The notes: generated by a model from the sequence alone, not told the origin. Counted from the first letter of the stretch, positions 50,245 to 61,290 are shown. The stretch: DNA of 64,000 nt from Merluccius polli (GCA_030340625.1 JAOPHQ010006265.1:328721-392720), one strand, 5' to 3'. Numbers and translations are program-made.

Positions 50245-51691
50245 TCAATCCTGTTGGTTTTTGTTGTTGCTGCTGCTGCTTCTGCTGCTGATGATTTTCC
50301 TCTTACGGGACGACACCAGGTCATAAAAGGGGTCCTTTGAGATGCTTGCCCTGAGGAGTAGGGTCAATTTTAGATGAAAGGGAGAGACATGCATGTGGGG
50401 TTTAAAGGTGACAAGGATCAGTAAGACAACAAAAACAACTTTACAGGGACGGTTAGGGTTTATAAGGTAAACGTCATTCCAGTGGATGACTCATCCAAAG
50501 ACGTCGCCCCCTCTTCATTTATGTATTCAACTGGGATACCTACCAGCAATTATCTCCAGGTAACTCCGATTCATGATGACTCATCGAGAACAGAATCCTC
50601 CTCATCATCATCATCATAATCATCAAGCCGGTTCCTCGGTTCCTTGTCCCCCCCCCCCCCCCCCCCCCCCCCCACCTCCATGTTGTTGCCAAGAAGGCTT
50701 GCACGTACAAGGATTTTTTGGTGCAGATGAAAAGTATAAAATACAGAAATGGCACCTGATGGATGTGATCCAGCTGTCCTGCTCCTGGGTGCTGGCGGCG
50801 CTCAGCCTGTACGCCTGGTGCTTCCCCTCCACCAACGCCCGGTTCACTATCTTACACGCCTTGATCTTCTGTCCGGTGCAGCTGGACAGTTCCAGGCAAT
50901 ACTGGGGACACGAGCGCAAGCACAAGCACAAGCACATACAAAAGCATGCATGGATGTAGACACACGCACACACACAAAGACATACACACGAACACACATG
51001 TTGATACACATGCACAAACATGTGTAATAAATTAGGATAAAAGCACAATCGTGGCTCTATTATCGTAGGTTTGATAATTTGATGAAGTGGCCTCTTTGCA
51101 AGCAATTGCATATCTCATTAAGTCCTGTGGAGTCTGAGTAACATCTCAAGAGTTGGCCACTATTACAGGTGCACCACACACTCTAGAACTAAGAGCACGC
51201 TGCTATTTACCAGTGGGCACTGAATTGGACTATGATGGCCTACCTGTTTGGTTGGGTCTTGTATGGCCCTGACTGAAAGGTTTTCCAAGGGAATGATTCC
51301 AATTGGGTCCTTATCCTGTGTGGAGACGTGAGAGCCGGGACAGTGAACCGAAGGTTTTTCTTTTTACATGTAGTTTGTATTGGCGTGAGTTACACATTGA
51401 GATACGCGTACTCACGGTGGTGTATTGAAAGTAGTACAAACAGTTGTCAGTCAGGATGAACCACCTTCTTTTCCAGGTTTTTACTCGTCCACCTGTCAAG
51501 AGGAAAGCAGCTTTCAGAGGAAATGCTAGCGTGTGCCTATAAAGAAACTGAATTTCCTGAGAAGCGAGATTCAAATCACCTCTTTTGAGAAGCCATCCTT
51601 CTCTGTCGGGATTAAAAAATGTGAGCGTCAGGTCGTTTCCGTCGTCCTCTGGTATTTTAAAGGGCTCGTTGTATATGCTCTCGTACAGTTT
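50245..51691 (-). CDS. cyth4: cyth4 exons 9-13: PH domain and polybasic tail
   Basis: Exons 9-10 join to LLKR-GGRVKTWKRRWF, the diglycine form of the cytohesin PH beta1-beta2 loop. Exon 11 gives DKDPIGIIPLENLSVRAI, exon 12 YCLELSSCTGQKIKACK and YRLSAASTQEQDSWITSI, exon 13 SKDPFYDLVSSRKRKI and then a Ser/Asn/Gln-rich end encoded by AGC, AAC and CAG codons. The low-complexity tail (SSRSSSSNNKNQQD) looks like an expanded trinucleotide tract at the stop. Confidence 0.9.
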
Positions 51692-51946
51692 CTGGTAAAA
51701 CCAAAAGAGAACATTTGAACCAGTAAGAAGAGTTAGAAGAAAAGCAGAAAAGGATATGATATCTCAGTTTGTGTGTGTGTGCATGTTTGATGTATTTGTG
51801 TGTGTGTGTGTGTGCGTGAGTACGTGTGTGTGAGTGTGGGTACGCGCATGTGTGTGCATGTGTGTGTGTGGGTGCGTGTGTGCATGCGTGTGTGCATGTG
51901 TGTGTGTTTGTGTGCGTGCGTGCATGCGTGTATGTGTGTGTGTGTG

Positions 51947-51988
<42 letters not shown>

Positions 51989-52818
51989 CGTGCGTGTGTG
52001 TGTGTGCGTGAACGCACGGTGAGCAGATCGGCAGACAGGTCGTCCCCGCTGTCGATGCCTCGGTTCATAGTGAAGAAGCGTTGCAGGTCAGGTTTGTCCC
52101 TCACGTTGGGGTTGTGGAGGCTGGTGTTCAGCATGATAATGGAGAACGACAGGATGTAGCAGGTGTCTGGTAGGTACACACACACACACACACACGCATG
52201 CACATACACGCACACACCCACACACGCATGCATGCACATACACACAAACACACACACATTCACCACAGTAGCTGTAGTTTAATTGTGTGCTCATACAATA
52301 AAGAAAACCATTATGCTGTTGACAGCTGCGTGGAAACTCCCATTCCAGAAGTGAATAGATCAACAGTAGCTGACTGGGGCGGACAAGCTGACATGCTAAC
52401 GTGTCAGCAAAGAGAAATGGCACATTAGTTTCTGCATAAGCGAATGAGCCATTTTGAACCTCCAACCACCAACGTCTGCAGATACCCCCCCCCCACCACC
52501 ACCACTGTTGACTTTAAACAAGGAAGTGATGGAAACTGGTATACCTGTGGACTGGAAGGCTGATGTTTTTGTGTGTGCATGTGTGTGTGTGTGTGCGCGT
52601 GTGTTTGTGAGTGTGTGAGTGTGTGCGCATGTGCGTGCGCCTATGGCCCACTGATGAAAGCCCTTGCATTTGCAGTATTATGAATGTTACGAACTGGGTG
52701 TCGGTGGCGACACACCTGCAATTACCGCTTATGGCTTATAGGTGTCACTAAAGAGAACCAAACGGAAATCTTCAAGATTGCCACTTTAAGTACTATAACA
52801 AAGTTACTTTACACCACT

Positions 52819-52873
<55 letters not shown>

Positions 52874-55800
52874 CTGGTATACCTGTAGACTGGAAGACCC
52901 TGGAGTTACAGTCGCAGTAGCGGGATGCAAACGCCTCCATCATCCTGTCTATCTTCTGCGCTTCTCCTGGCAGCCGGAAGCTCCACAGGAACTGCCTGGA
53001 GAGAACACAACAGAGAAAGTGACAGGAAGGTTAGATGAGGTTAGATTAGCGCAAGATCTTAAGTTGGTTCTTCGTTACTGTATGCGTAAATAATGTGTAG
53101 TGTGCAGGCACGACTGCAGGCACAGACAGTTTTCCATATGCATTGACAGTTGAGAGAAATGACTGATACTACCTAGACTTAAACAAGTGCATGAGTGTGT
53201 GGGCTTTTTTTATGATGTGCATTGCTTCTTTTACATCAAAAGGTCAGTATGAGCTAAATGTTTACAGGACCTTTATTACGCAAGTGTGCCACAGAGAGAG
53301 TAGCGCGATGTGCATCTTAAGAAAAAGGAAGTAAGAATGTTTAATGGAAGATTCTTAAGATGCAATACCACAAACAGGAAATTATCAAGCAGCTCATGTG
53401 AATAAAGTGAACCACCAGCAGCGGTGGAAGAAGTACTCAGGTAATCTACTTAAAGCTGCTCTAGGTAACTTTTGCTAGTTGACAAAGAGCTAGCTTGAGT
53501 AAAACAAACCAACTCCACCTCCTGCTGTACGTCACCGGCCACCCCCGAGTCCCGTTGTCCGTACATGTCTACACGAACAGGCAGTACTGGTCTCAGAGCT
53601 GGCCTGATTGGTCACAGCCGCAGAGCTTGCCTGATTGGTCACAGGCTACTGGGAGCGGCAATTATCCCCTATTGAGCCCCCTACAGAGGCAGGGATGGAC
53701 ACCATGCCTATATATTCTCACAGACCACTTGACTCACTCATACCTAACAGAGTATGGGGACGATTTTGTCATATTTGACGAAAAGTTACCTAGAGCAGCT
53801 TTAGGTTTAAAGTAGTACCACACTAGAAATACTACAAGTGAAAGTTCTGCATTGAAAATATTACTTAAGTAAAAGTACAAAAGTAAGAGCATCAAAATAT
53901 ACTTAAAGTACCAAAAGTAAAACTACTCATTATGCAGAATGGCCCATTTCATAATAATATATATTATATTATTGGATTATATTTATTGATGCATTCATGT
54001 GTTCATTGCGTTAATGTTGCAGCTGGTAAAGGAGCTCATTTTAATTTATTTATTAGAAATTATATAACTTACACATTACTTTACATACTGCTGGGTAGCT
54101 TGTGAAATTCCTCCTGGGGACCAATAAAGCCTTATTGATATAATAATATAATGTATTTATTGATTATATTTTGTATTGTTAATCTGAATCTGTAACTAAA
54201 GCTGTCAGATAAATGCAGTGGAGTAAAAAGTACAATAATTGCCTCTGGGATGTAGTGGAGTAGAAGTATAAGGTAACAGAAAATAGAAATACTCAAGTTA
54301 AGTACAAGTACTTCAAATATGTACTTAAATACACAGTACTTGAGTCAATGTACTTAGTTACTTTCCACCCGTCCATGTTACTGGACAACATGTCCAGTAA
54401 CAGGGAAGGTTCTGGAATGCCAAGTCCTCAGATTGCAGGTAGGCATGGCTGATTCAGCAGGAAACTCAGAAACCAAAACAAACATTAAGATGAACAGGGC
54501 TTCAGCGTAACTGAATGACATGAATCTTTCCCGAGAGGCTTGAATGCAAACATCAGAAATAAGTGTGTGTGTGTGTGTGTGTGTGTGTGCGCACGCTAAC
54601 TTACCTCAACGCCTGCACCAGATTCAGGTCGGAGAACTCGTGCAAGTTGACAAAGGCCTTCAGGATCTCAACATGCATTTCCTCCCTGTTGGCATGGATC
54701 TGTAACTTAATTTCGCACAATCTTTCTCCTATTACTCTAACTACATAAATCATCAAAACGTGCTTGTAATAGGGCTGGGCAATCTCTCTTTTATCGCAAT
54801 ATAGGTCATTTAATATCTCAATAACGATACATATCAGCATGTTTTCTGGTAATTCAATAGTCTATATAAAATAACCACATGGCAAAGCAGTTTATTTTCT
54901 AATTTTTTCACCACTTTACTTTAATGCAGCCTTTAAAACCCGGAAAAGACAACACTCATGCCATATCACGATATTAAAATATCCAATTTAAGACGATATC
55001 TAAGACGATATCTAGTCTCATATCACGATATCCATATAATATATCGATATAATGCCCAGCCCTAGCTTGATAGAATAACCGTCATTACAACAATTTCAGC
55101 TCTCCAATTCTCAATGCACATATCTCAATGGCTTCAGGTAATGCGGTACTAAGCAGGGTGGCTGACCTCTCTCCCAGCAAGTTGCCTATGGCGGTTTTGT
55201 TCAAGCCTTCTTCCTTGTATATGAACTCTGCCACAGATTCCGCTTTCCATTCCAACAAGTTGTTTTCAACCAGATAACAAATGCCCTAAAAAGAAAAAGG
55301 GAAAACCTGGTTAGGGATAAATTAGTTTTAGATGAGGAGACGGGAAAGGCCAGAGGAGTAGACAAAACAAACAAACGAGAAACAGAGAGAGAGAGAGATT
55401 GAGCCATTGTTGGTACGTGTGGGAACATGAGAATTAAACTTCCTTCAGGTCTATAATTAGGAATGTATCTAGACTTACAAACAATGATTTAATATTAGTC
55501 ACTGTCAGTGACTAATTTAAATTACCTATATCGCCCACTGGTGAAATACTGCTTACAGTTGCTCTTTCTGATTGGCTGTAATCGTGCCAGGTGAACATGT
55601 CCCATGTTGGCCTAACAAACCGACATCAACTACCAGTGTGACATTACTCTTCTCCCCTCTAAAGGTTCAGAAAATGTGACTAATAAATGTGTAACAGGAC
55701 AGAACCAGTCCGCCTATCTCGCCAAACAAACCCTATCACCCTAAACGTGTATGACCTGTAATGCTTCATTAGGTCGTGATTAGGTGTGCATCTCATGTCT

Positions 55801-56748
55801 ATGCTTAATGCATTCAGTCAGCCTGTAGATACAGCTGCTCAGCAGATGTTTGCCTTCAGGTAAAAGTCTGGATATAACATGAATGAAACTGAGCACAGGT
55901 AGGAGGTTGGGTGCAGGCGGCAGGGTCATTGCCTCGTGATCATTTGGAGATGGATTATTAAGAGTTAGGGTTAGCGTGTCGCTACCATGGTCCAATCAAA
56001 GGTTAATGAAGCTATTATCTCAACTCTCTCACTCTCACAGGACCTTATCTCAACTCTCTCTCTGTCACACGATCCTATCAACTCAATCTCTTTCTTTCTT
56101 TCTCTCTCTCTCTCTCTCTCTCTCTCCCCCCCCTCTCTCTCCCCTCTCTCTCATGTGGTTGATTGGCGCTCTGTGTTTCCGCTCCGCTTCAGCGAAACAG
56201 GAAGTGGTTCTTTGCATATTGCTCATACTCGGGCGACCTAGTCGCAGTATTTCTTTGCAGTTGTGCAAATGTAATAAGTCATTCTTCCTGTCACATTTGA
56301 ACTGAGCTTTTCTTCCCCTCAACTTGCAATCAGGCATTTAAATAGTACTGACTGTTTCCACCTGGTGAACCTAATAATTAACCATGTAGTCTATTTAACC
56401 TCCTGCAACGGTAAAACGTCTGGCCAAAGTGCTGGAGGTGTTTTGGCCTGTGACCTGTCTGATAGACAAAGCCCATACATTATGATGATGTTCGACCGCG
56501 TAATGACTGTGATGTTTAAAAACAGAATGGCCACATTAAGAAACTAACTCCACGCAGAATGGCTCACCTTTTTGGGGTCCATGTTAAATTTCTTTTTCCC
56601 ACACAATAAAATCCTGCTCCTTAATGTATTCCTCCTGCCAGGGGAAAAACGAAAGGTCAAAAGCAGAACAGATTCAATATGTTTGCTCTCAAGTAAAAGT
56701 GCAACGTCACTTTTAAAAAGAGGGAAACAGACAGCAAACACAAACGCA

Positions 56749-56796
<48 letters not shown>

Positions 56797-59700
56797 GGCT
56801 TAAGTTGATTGAGATAACAAAGAAGCATCTCTCTATAGGTGTCACATGACTCTTTTGAACTCGTACATGTCTTTGCCAGAGCAGGAAGGTGTGTGCTTGT
56901 GTGTATTGTCACCTGTGAACCCAGAGACAAATTCTCTGTGAATGTCAAGTAAGTGGAGGTTAAACCTGTTACACGTGTTTGAGGATTGTCTTCCTCTTCG
57001 AAATAATGATTGCTGACAAAAATACATCTGGAAACTGAAAATAGACGTTGTGGCCACAGGGAAAACACATTCCCCTACTGGGCATAGTGAATGCCCAGTA
57101 GGGGTCCCCCAAGGCTCCATACTTGGCCCGATTTTGTTTACATTGTATATAAATGATCTACCTGATGCATGCAAAAACGTTGATATTCAGCTGTATGCTG
57201 ACGATGCTGTAATTTTCACACACGGCAAGAACTATCAAGAGGTAGCAGCCACACTTACATCTGCAATGTCTGACATTGATAATTGGCTGACTAAATCTTG
57301 TTTATACCTCAACTCAAAAAACAGTCTGTATGGTGTTCACTAAACAGAATAGGAAGGTGTCACAATCAAACGTGTTTCTTAGAGGACAGGAACTCATCCT
57401 TGTTGATAAATTCAAGTACTTAAGAGTGCTCTATGACACAACACTAACATTCAAAAGTCACATAAAAAGCATAACACATAAAGTTAAATTTAATTTACAG
57501 AATTTCAAACAAGTAAGGCAATTTCTTGACACAAAAACTGCCAAGCTGTTTTTGTTTACCATGATCTTTTCCCATATTGAGTATTGTTTTGTAAATTGGC
57601 CATTAACCAGCATGACCACACTTAAAAGCATTGAATCTCTTTATAAAAAAGCTCTAAAAATCTTCGATAAAAAGTCCCTGTCTTTTCACCACTGCAATAT
57701 TTTACAGAGGCATAAACTTTTAAGTTTTGAGAATTTAAAAAACTTCAAGTATGCTTGTTTTATATATAAAGTGTCATACAACCTCGCCCCTCCCCCACTG
57801 CAAAGCTTTTTTCAAAGACGTGAAAGCAGTGGTAGTACACGGGCCTCTATAAAAGGAGACTCTATTATACCATTTAGACGTACCACTTTTGCCCAAAACG
57901 TGCTGTCAGTAATGGGAGGTAAAGTTTGGAATACTCTACCTCTCCAAATAAGAGAGTGCCCCACTTACAACACCTTTAAAAATCATTTAAGACAGTGGTA
58001 CCTTCAAAAACAAAAATGCAATCACTAAATGTTACACATCTCATCTCTCTTCATCTTCCTTTTGTTGTTTTTTGCTTGTTTATCTGCATGTACAGTATGT
58101 TTGTTTTTCTGCCTTGGTGTAGATTGTCATCTTTATGTGTACCTTTTGGTGATGTCCATGTCAGCATTGTACCTGCTTTGGTGGTGTCCATGTTTTGTCC
58201 TTTTTGTTGTCTATTGTCTTTTTTAGATATGTTTTTATGTTTTTATGTTACCTGCCTGGGGACTACAGATGAAAAGTAGTCATTTGACTAATTCTGGCAT
58301 ATTTACATGGGTGTATTTTTTTTACACAACAATGTTCATGAATATGCATGGTCCCTACCAAATAAACCAATAAACTAAACTAAACTATTCCACCAAAGGT
58401 GACACGATGTTACACTGTTGATTTTGGCAGGGTGAACCCTGCATGGTGTGAGTGTGTGTGGTTAATATGGGTAATGCTGTACTACTCATTTACAAAAAGA
58501 GGAATCATTCTCTTTCCAACTCACTTCTGCTTACTGGGGTCCGTGCTGCTGAGTGTTTCTGTCAGGATGTGTTCAGGCTCCACGGTCTGCTGACAGAGAG
58601 GTTTTGAGCACAAAGAGTGATACATCGAAAAAACAATAAGGAAACACGTGGACATGAATGAATGCTAAATTATGTCATCATCATTGTTATACTATGCTAT
58701 GAGGAATGAGGATGAAACAGGGTGACTCGCTGAGGAGGCTACGGGCTACACTTTATGTATTGTTACTTTTTTATTGTCTGATGTAGTTTGCGGGATAATG
58801 TGTGTAATGTTGTTGGTCGGGTGGATGATGCGTGTAAGGATGTTGTTGGTTCTCCTTGTAATGTACAGTTGCTGTCTGTCATCGTTGTGATGATGTGTGT
58901 AAACTGAGTGTATTGTTGTTCCTCCTGTGATGTACAGTTTTTGTGAAAAATAATTTCCCCCACTAACTATTGTTATTATGATTATTATGATTGTTGTCTT
59001 GGCTGTACCTGGCTGTTATCCACGTGGTCCCCTTTGTAAACCCTGTTGAACTTGATGGGCCTCCTCTCTGTCGACTTGAGCTCTGTGGAGGCTGAAGATG
59101 GGAGACAAACACAGTATTCTATTAAAAAAGATAAAGCAATGACTGCCAAGCTTACTGTTGATGGAAGTCCAATCCGAGCCACTCTTGATAGTGATGTAGT
59201 GGTAGTATGGACTTCAATCAACAGTAAGCGAGACAGTCATTGTTTTTTTCTTTTTATTCAATTACTGGCCCTATCCGTGTAGAGTGTACACCTGCTTTTT
59301 TACTTCAATAGTATTTTCCGACCACTCTCTAATTTTTTCTTCATTAAAGGTACAATGTGTAAAATTTAGTGGCATCTAGCGGTGAGGTTGCAGGTTACAA
59401 CCAACTGAATACCTCCCCCCCCCCTCACCTCTCTCTTTCCAACGACGTAGGAGACACTACGGTGGCCTGTTGGCCTGTAAGGTGCCAGTAAGTGCTAGGG
59501 GTGCAATAAATACCAGAAAACTGTCATTTAATACACGGTACAAATCTCAACGAGTACTCATGTACTCGTTTTGTTTTTTTGTTTGAGTCTGCGATAGTTT
59601 CCACTAATGTACACATATGGAAAGTCACCTGTATACAGTCTGTGTTGCATTCACACTGGAGCTCCACTGGCCACGCAGTTTTTTACCTGCTTTTTTACTG

Positions 59701-61020
59701 TTGTAGAGCTAGCAGGATACACTTCTAAAAGCCATTCTGAACATTTTGTAACGTGAGACGTATCGGTTTAATTGTATTGTTAGGCTATTGTTTAGAGCAG
59801 GGTACTTTGCCTATTGTGTAGAAATATTGACCAAACGATGGCTCTACAGAGAGGAGTGCTGCTGCCCGACGGTTACACTATGAAGCCCCGTCTCCTGGGC
59901 AGACTGTAGACGCCGATATCTTTAACTTAAAAAAACAAACACTTTCAAACTAGATAAACTGCTATTGAGATTATTTTAATACACCACCACAGTAGCGCTA
60001 TGCTGCTATAAATGTCATTTTCAGTTTCGATGTCTGGACGTCCCTGGCGGGCGGACATTATAGTAAAACGTATTGAACGCAGGGTTCTAAACGTTGGCTA
60101 ACAAACCTATTTTAGTCAACAACAACAATATGCAACGGCAAAGGCTTTATTTCCCTAGAGACGTGTGTCCGTTCTGGTTTACTGTAGAAAAATTAAAGCA
60201 TACTTCATCATCATGTACCCTTTAAGCCCCATCCTGATGCAAAAATGGTGAAAAATAGAAAAACGGTCTAACTCCACAATTCAACATTAAATGGTTATAC
60301 AGTCTTTTCACGTTTTCAGCCGTGACTTTCTAACGTGTAATGTGTTTATAAACCATTCACCATTATGACTGCTATAGCTATTGACTGCAGTCATGTCAGT
60401 TTATTTGTATAATTATCTTTATTTAAGTCTCAAAGAGCTTCTCAATGCCATATGTGACGAGACCCCTGACCATGAGTCCTCAATAACAGCAAGAAAACTC
60501 CCAAGAGGAAAAAGAAGGACACAGGATATATGTCCTTGGATACAAATAAATAAATACATCAAAAATTAAGCATTTCTTGACTGTTCGTATGTCCTGGCGC
60601 TTACACTTGTTATCTTAGCACTTTGCAGCTTACCCTAGCTATCTCTGTTGTACACTAGCAATGGGTTAACTTAGCAATTGGGCATGCTTGAAACTTGTTC
60701 TAGTGACATCCTTACTGTACCGATAGTGATATATGTTTGCACTTCCTTCTAACAAATGTACTAATTGTAAGTCGCTTTGGACAAAAGTGTCTGCTAAATG
60801 CCCTAAATGTAAATGTATAGTACTAACTGTAAATGTAAACTGCAAATGTAAATAGTAGCCAAATAACAATGAGAATGTAATAACAATTAATAATGATAAT
60901 AATTAATAATAATAACAACAACAACAACAACAACAACAACAACCGGTAGAATGGTATAAATACTAAAAGGATGAGCCTACCCTTTCCCCAGAGGAAGCTG
61001 TCTTTCCTGCAACAGGCCAT
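50245..61020 (-). CDS. cyth4: Cytohesin-4 (Sec7-PH Arf guanine nucleotide exchange factor)
   Basis: Predicted Arf GEF recruited to phosphoinositides at the plasma membrane; CYTH4 is leukocyte-enriched in mammals. Exons: 60981-61020, 59009-59082, 58525-58586, 56568-56634, 55167-55285, 54605-54685, 52883-52995, 52018-52166, 51580-51691, 51416-51492, 51244-51315, 50756-50901, 50245-50350; 1,218 nt, 405 aa plus stop (human 394). All junctions are GT-AG and in phase. Sec7 (about 72-258) has KKFNMDPKKG, FLWSFRLPGEAQKIDRMM with the glutamic finger near residue 159, and SFSIIMLNTSLHNPNVRD. PH (about 264-380) has GGRVKTWKRRWFILTDNCLY. The tail is FYDLVSSRKRKI. SFSIIMLNTSLHNPN, GQKIKACK and the Rac neighbour favour cyth4 over cyth3. 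The N-terminus lacks a clear coiled coil. Confidence 0.9.
51580..55285 (-). CDS. cyth4: cyth4 exons 5-9: Sec7 domain
   Basis: Exon 5 gives ICYLVENNLLEW and EEGLNKTAIGNLLGER; exon 6 ILKAFVNLHEFSDLNLVQAL; exon 7 QFLWSFRLPGEAQKIDRMM and RYCDCNSRVFQST; exon 8 DTCYILSFSIIMLNTSL and MNRGIDSGDDL; exon 9 KLYESIYNEPFKIPEDD and FFNPDREGWLLKR. These are in Sec7 order, with the catalytic Glu in LPGEAQK. Exon 7 and exon 8 lengths (113 and 149 nt) are not multiples of three, so skipping either would shift the frame. Confidence 0.92.
51768..52011. repeat. TG-rich microsatellite after the cyth4 exon 8 donor
   Basis: A complex (TG)n with GTGC and ATGTG interruptions. On the transcript strand it is a CA-rich tract starting about 10 nt after the exon 8 donor. 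Confidence 0.95.
52176..52258. repeat. CA-rich microsatellite before the cyth4 exon 8 acceptor
   Basis: On the transcript strand this is a TG-rich tract ending about 10 nt before the exon 8 acceptor, complementary to the tract on the other side of the exon. Confidence 0.95.
52821..52870. repeat. (TG)n after the cyth4 exon 7 donor
   Basis: About 25 perfect TG units; as (CA)n on the transcript strand it starts about 13 nt into the intron. Confidence 0.97.
53423..54369. repeat. Dispersed repeat with GGTGGAA ends, containing a nested MITE
   Basis: The left end GGTGGAAGAAGTACTCAG and the reverse complement of the right end, GGTGGAAAGTAACTAAGTAC, are related. The inner flanks are rich in ACTTAAGTAAAAGTAC motifs. 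A second element is inserted at 53453-53801. Confidence 0.75.
53453..53801. mobile_element. MITE with perfect TIRs and TA target duplication, nested
   Basis: Terminal inverted repeats of at least 20 bp (AAGCTGCTCTAGGTAACTTT at the left, exact reverse complement at the right) are flanked by TA at 53451-53452 and 53802-53803. This is the signature of a Tc1/mariner-type nonautonomous element. The identical ends suggest a recent insertion. Confidence 0.85.
54563..54596. repeat. (TG)n after the cyth4 exon 6 donor
   Basis: A (CA)n tract on the transcript strand starting about 14 nt after the donor. Confidence 0.95.
54772..55066. repeat. Repeat family B copy in cyth4 intron 5
   Basis: Starts AGGGCTGGGCAATCTCTC and ends AATGCCCAGCCCTA, with the same CCTTTAAAACCCGGAAAAGAC interior as the copy at 16837. 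Confidence 0.85.
56757..56795. repeat. (CA)n microsatellite
   Basis: About 19 CA units in cyth4 intron 3. Confidence 0.95.
57072..57104. repeat. 14-bp perfect inverted repeat at the LINE 5' junction
   Basis: CCCCTACTGGGCAT at 57072-57085 and ATGCCCAGTAGGGG at 57091-57104, with a 5-nt loop. The right arm is LINE coding sequence; the left arm is its inverted copy at the truncation point. Confidence 0.93.
57086..58386 (+). mobile_element. 5'-truncated, frameshifted non-LTR retrotransposon (LINE)
   Basis: The plus strand encodes GVPQGSILGPILFTLYINDL and then LYADDAVIF, the reverse transcriptase catalytic motif, in one frame to about 57343. A second frame (about 57330-58028) carries the thumb and C-terminal part, with YKKALKIFDKK and MGGKVWNTLPLQIR. 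The frame change makes it inactive. It ends in an AATAAACCAATAAACTAAAC-type tail. It belongs broadly to the CR1/L2/Rex1-like LINEs; the exact clade is not resolved. It lies antisense in cyth4 intron 3. Confidence 0.88.
59343..60223. repeat. Composite MITE-like region in cyth4 intron 1
   Basis: The left end TTAAAGGTACAATGTGTAAA and right end (reverse complement) TTAAAGGGTACATGATGATG resemble inverted termini of fish MITEs. The middle contains a further insertion around 59510-59575 (GGGGTGCAATAAATACC). Confidence 0.5.
60755..60835 (+). repeat. SINE-like tail (TAAGTCGCTTTGGA type)
   Basis: Contains TAAGTCGCTTTGGACAAAAG and TGTCTGCTAAATGCCCTAAA, a very common fish repeat ending, followed by AAATGTAAATG units and an (ACA)n tract at 60913-60942. 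Confidence 0.8.
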
Positions 61021-61251
61021 GTTGTTGACGGCGCTGCATCTGAAGCCGTTACAGGAAATGTGTCACGGAGGACGCGAGGCCGGAGCTGCCGGACGCAGAC
61101 ACTGCAGCCACTCGCCGGGCGTTACTGACGGCCCCCGGCCGCACAGACACTCCCCTGTGAACTCACGATGGCTTCCTGTGGTGTCCTGTTAGAAAATGTA
61201 GGTGGAAAGAGAGGGGGAAGTAGAGAGTGTGTGTGTGGTGGTGGTGGTGGT

Positions 61252-61289
<38 letters not shown>
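61252..61289. repeat. Poly-G homopolymer, 38 nt
   Basis: The longest uninterrupted G run in the window, preceded by GGT repeats. Confidence 0.95.

Positions 61290-61290
<1 letters not shown>

Noticed and set aside
52479..52560. Possible extra cyth4 exon at the duplicated donor
   Set aside because: Only the donor-proximal 23 bp or so is duplicated; there is no in-frame exon body or acceptor.
57050..58028. Reverse transcriptase frames as an intact gene
   Set aside because: The two frames are offset, the 5' part is missing and the element is antisense in a cyth4 intron, so it is a dead LINE copy.
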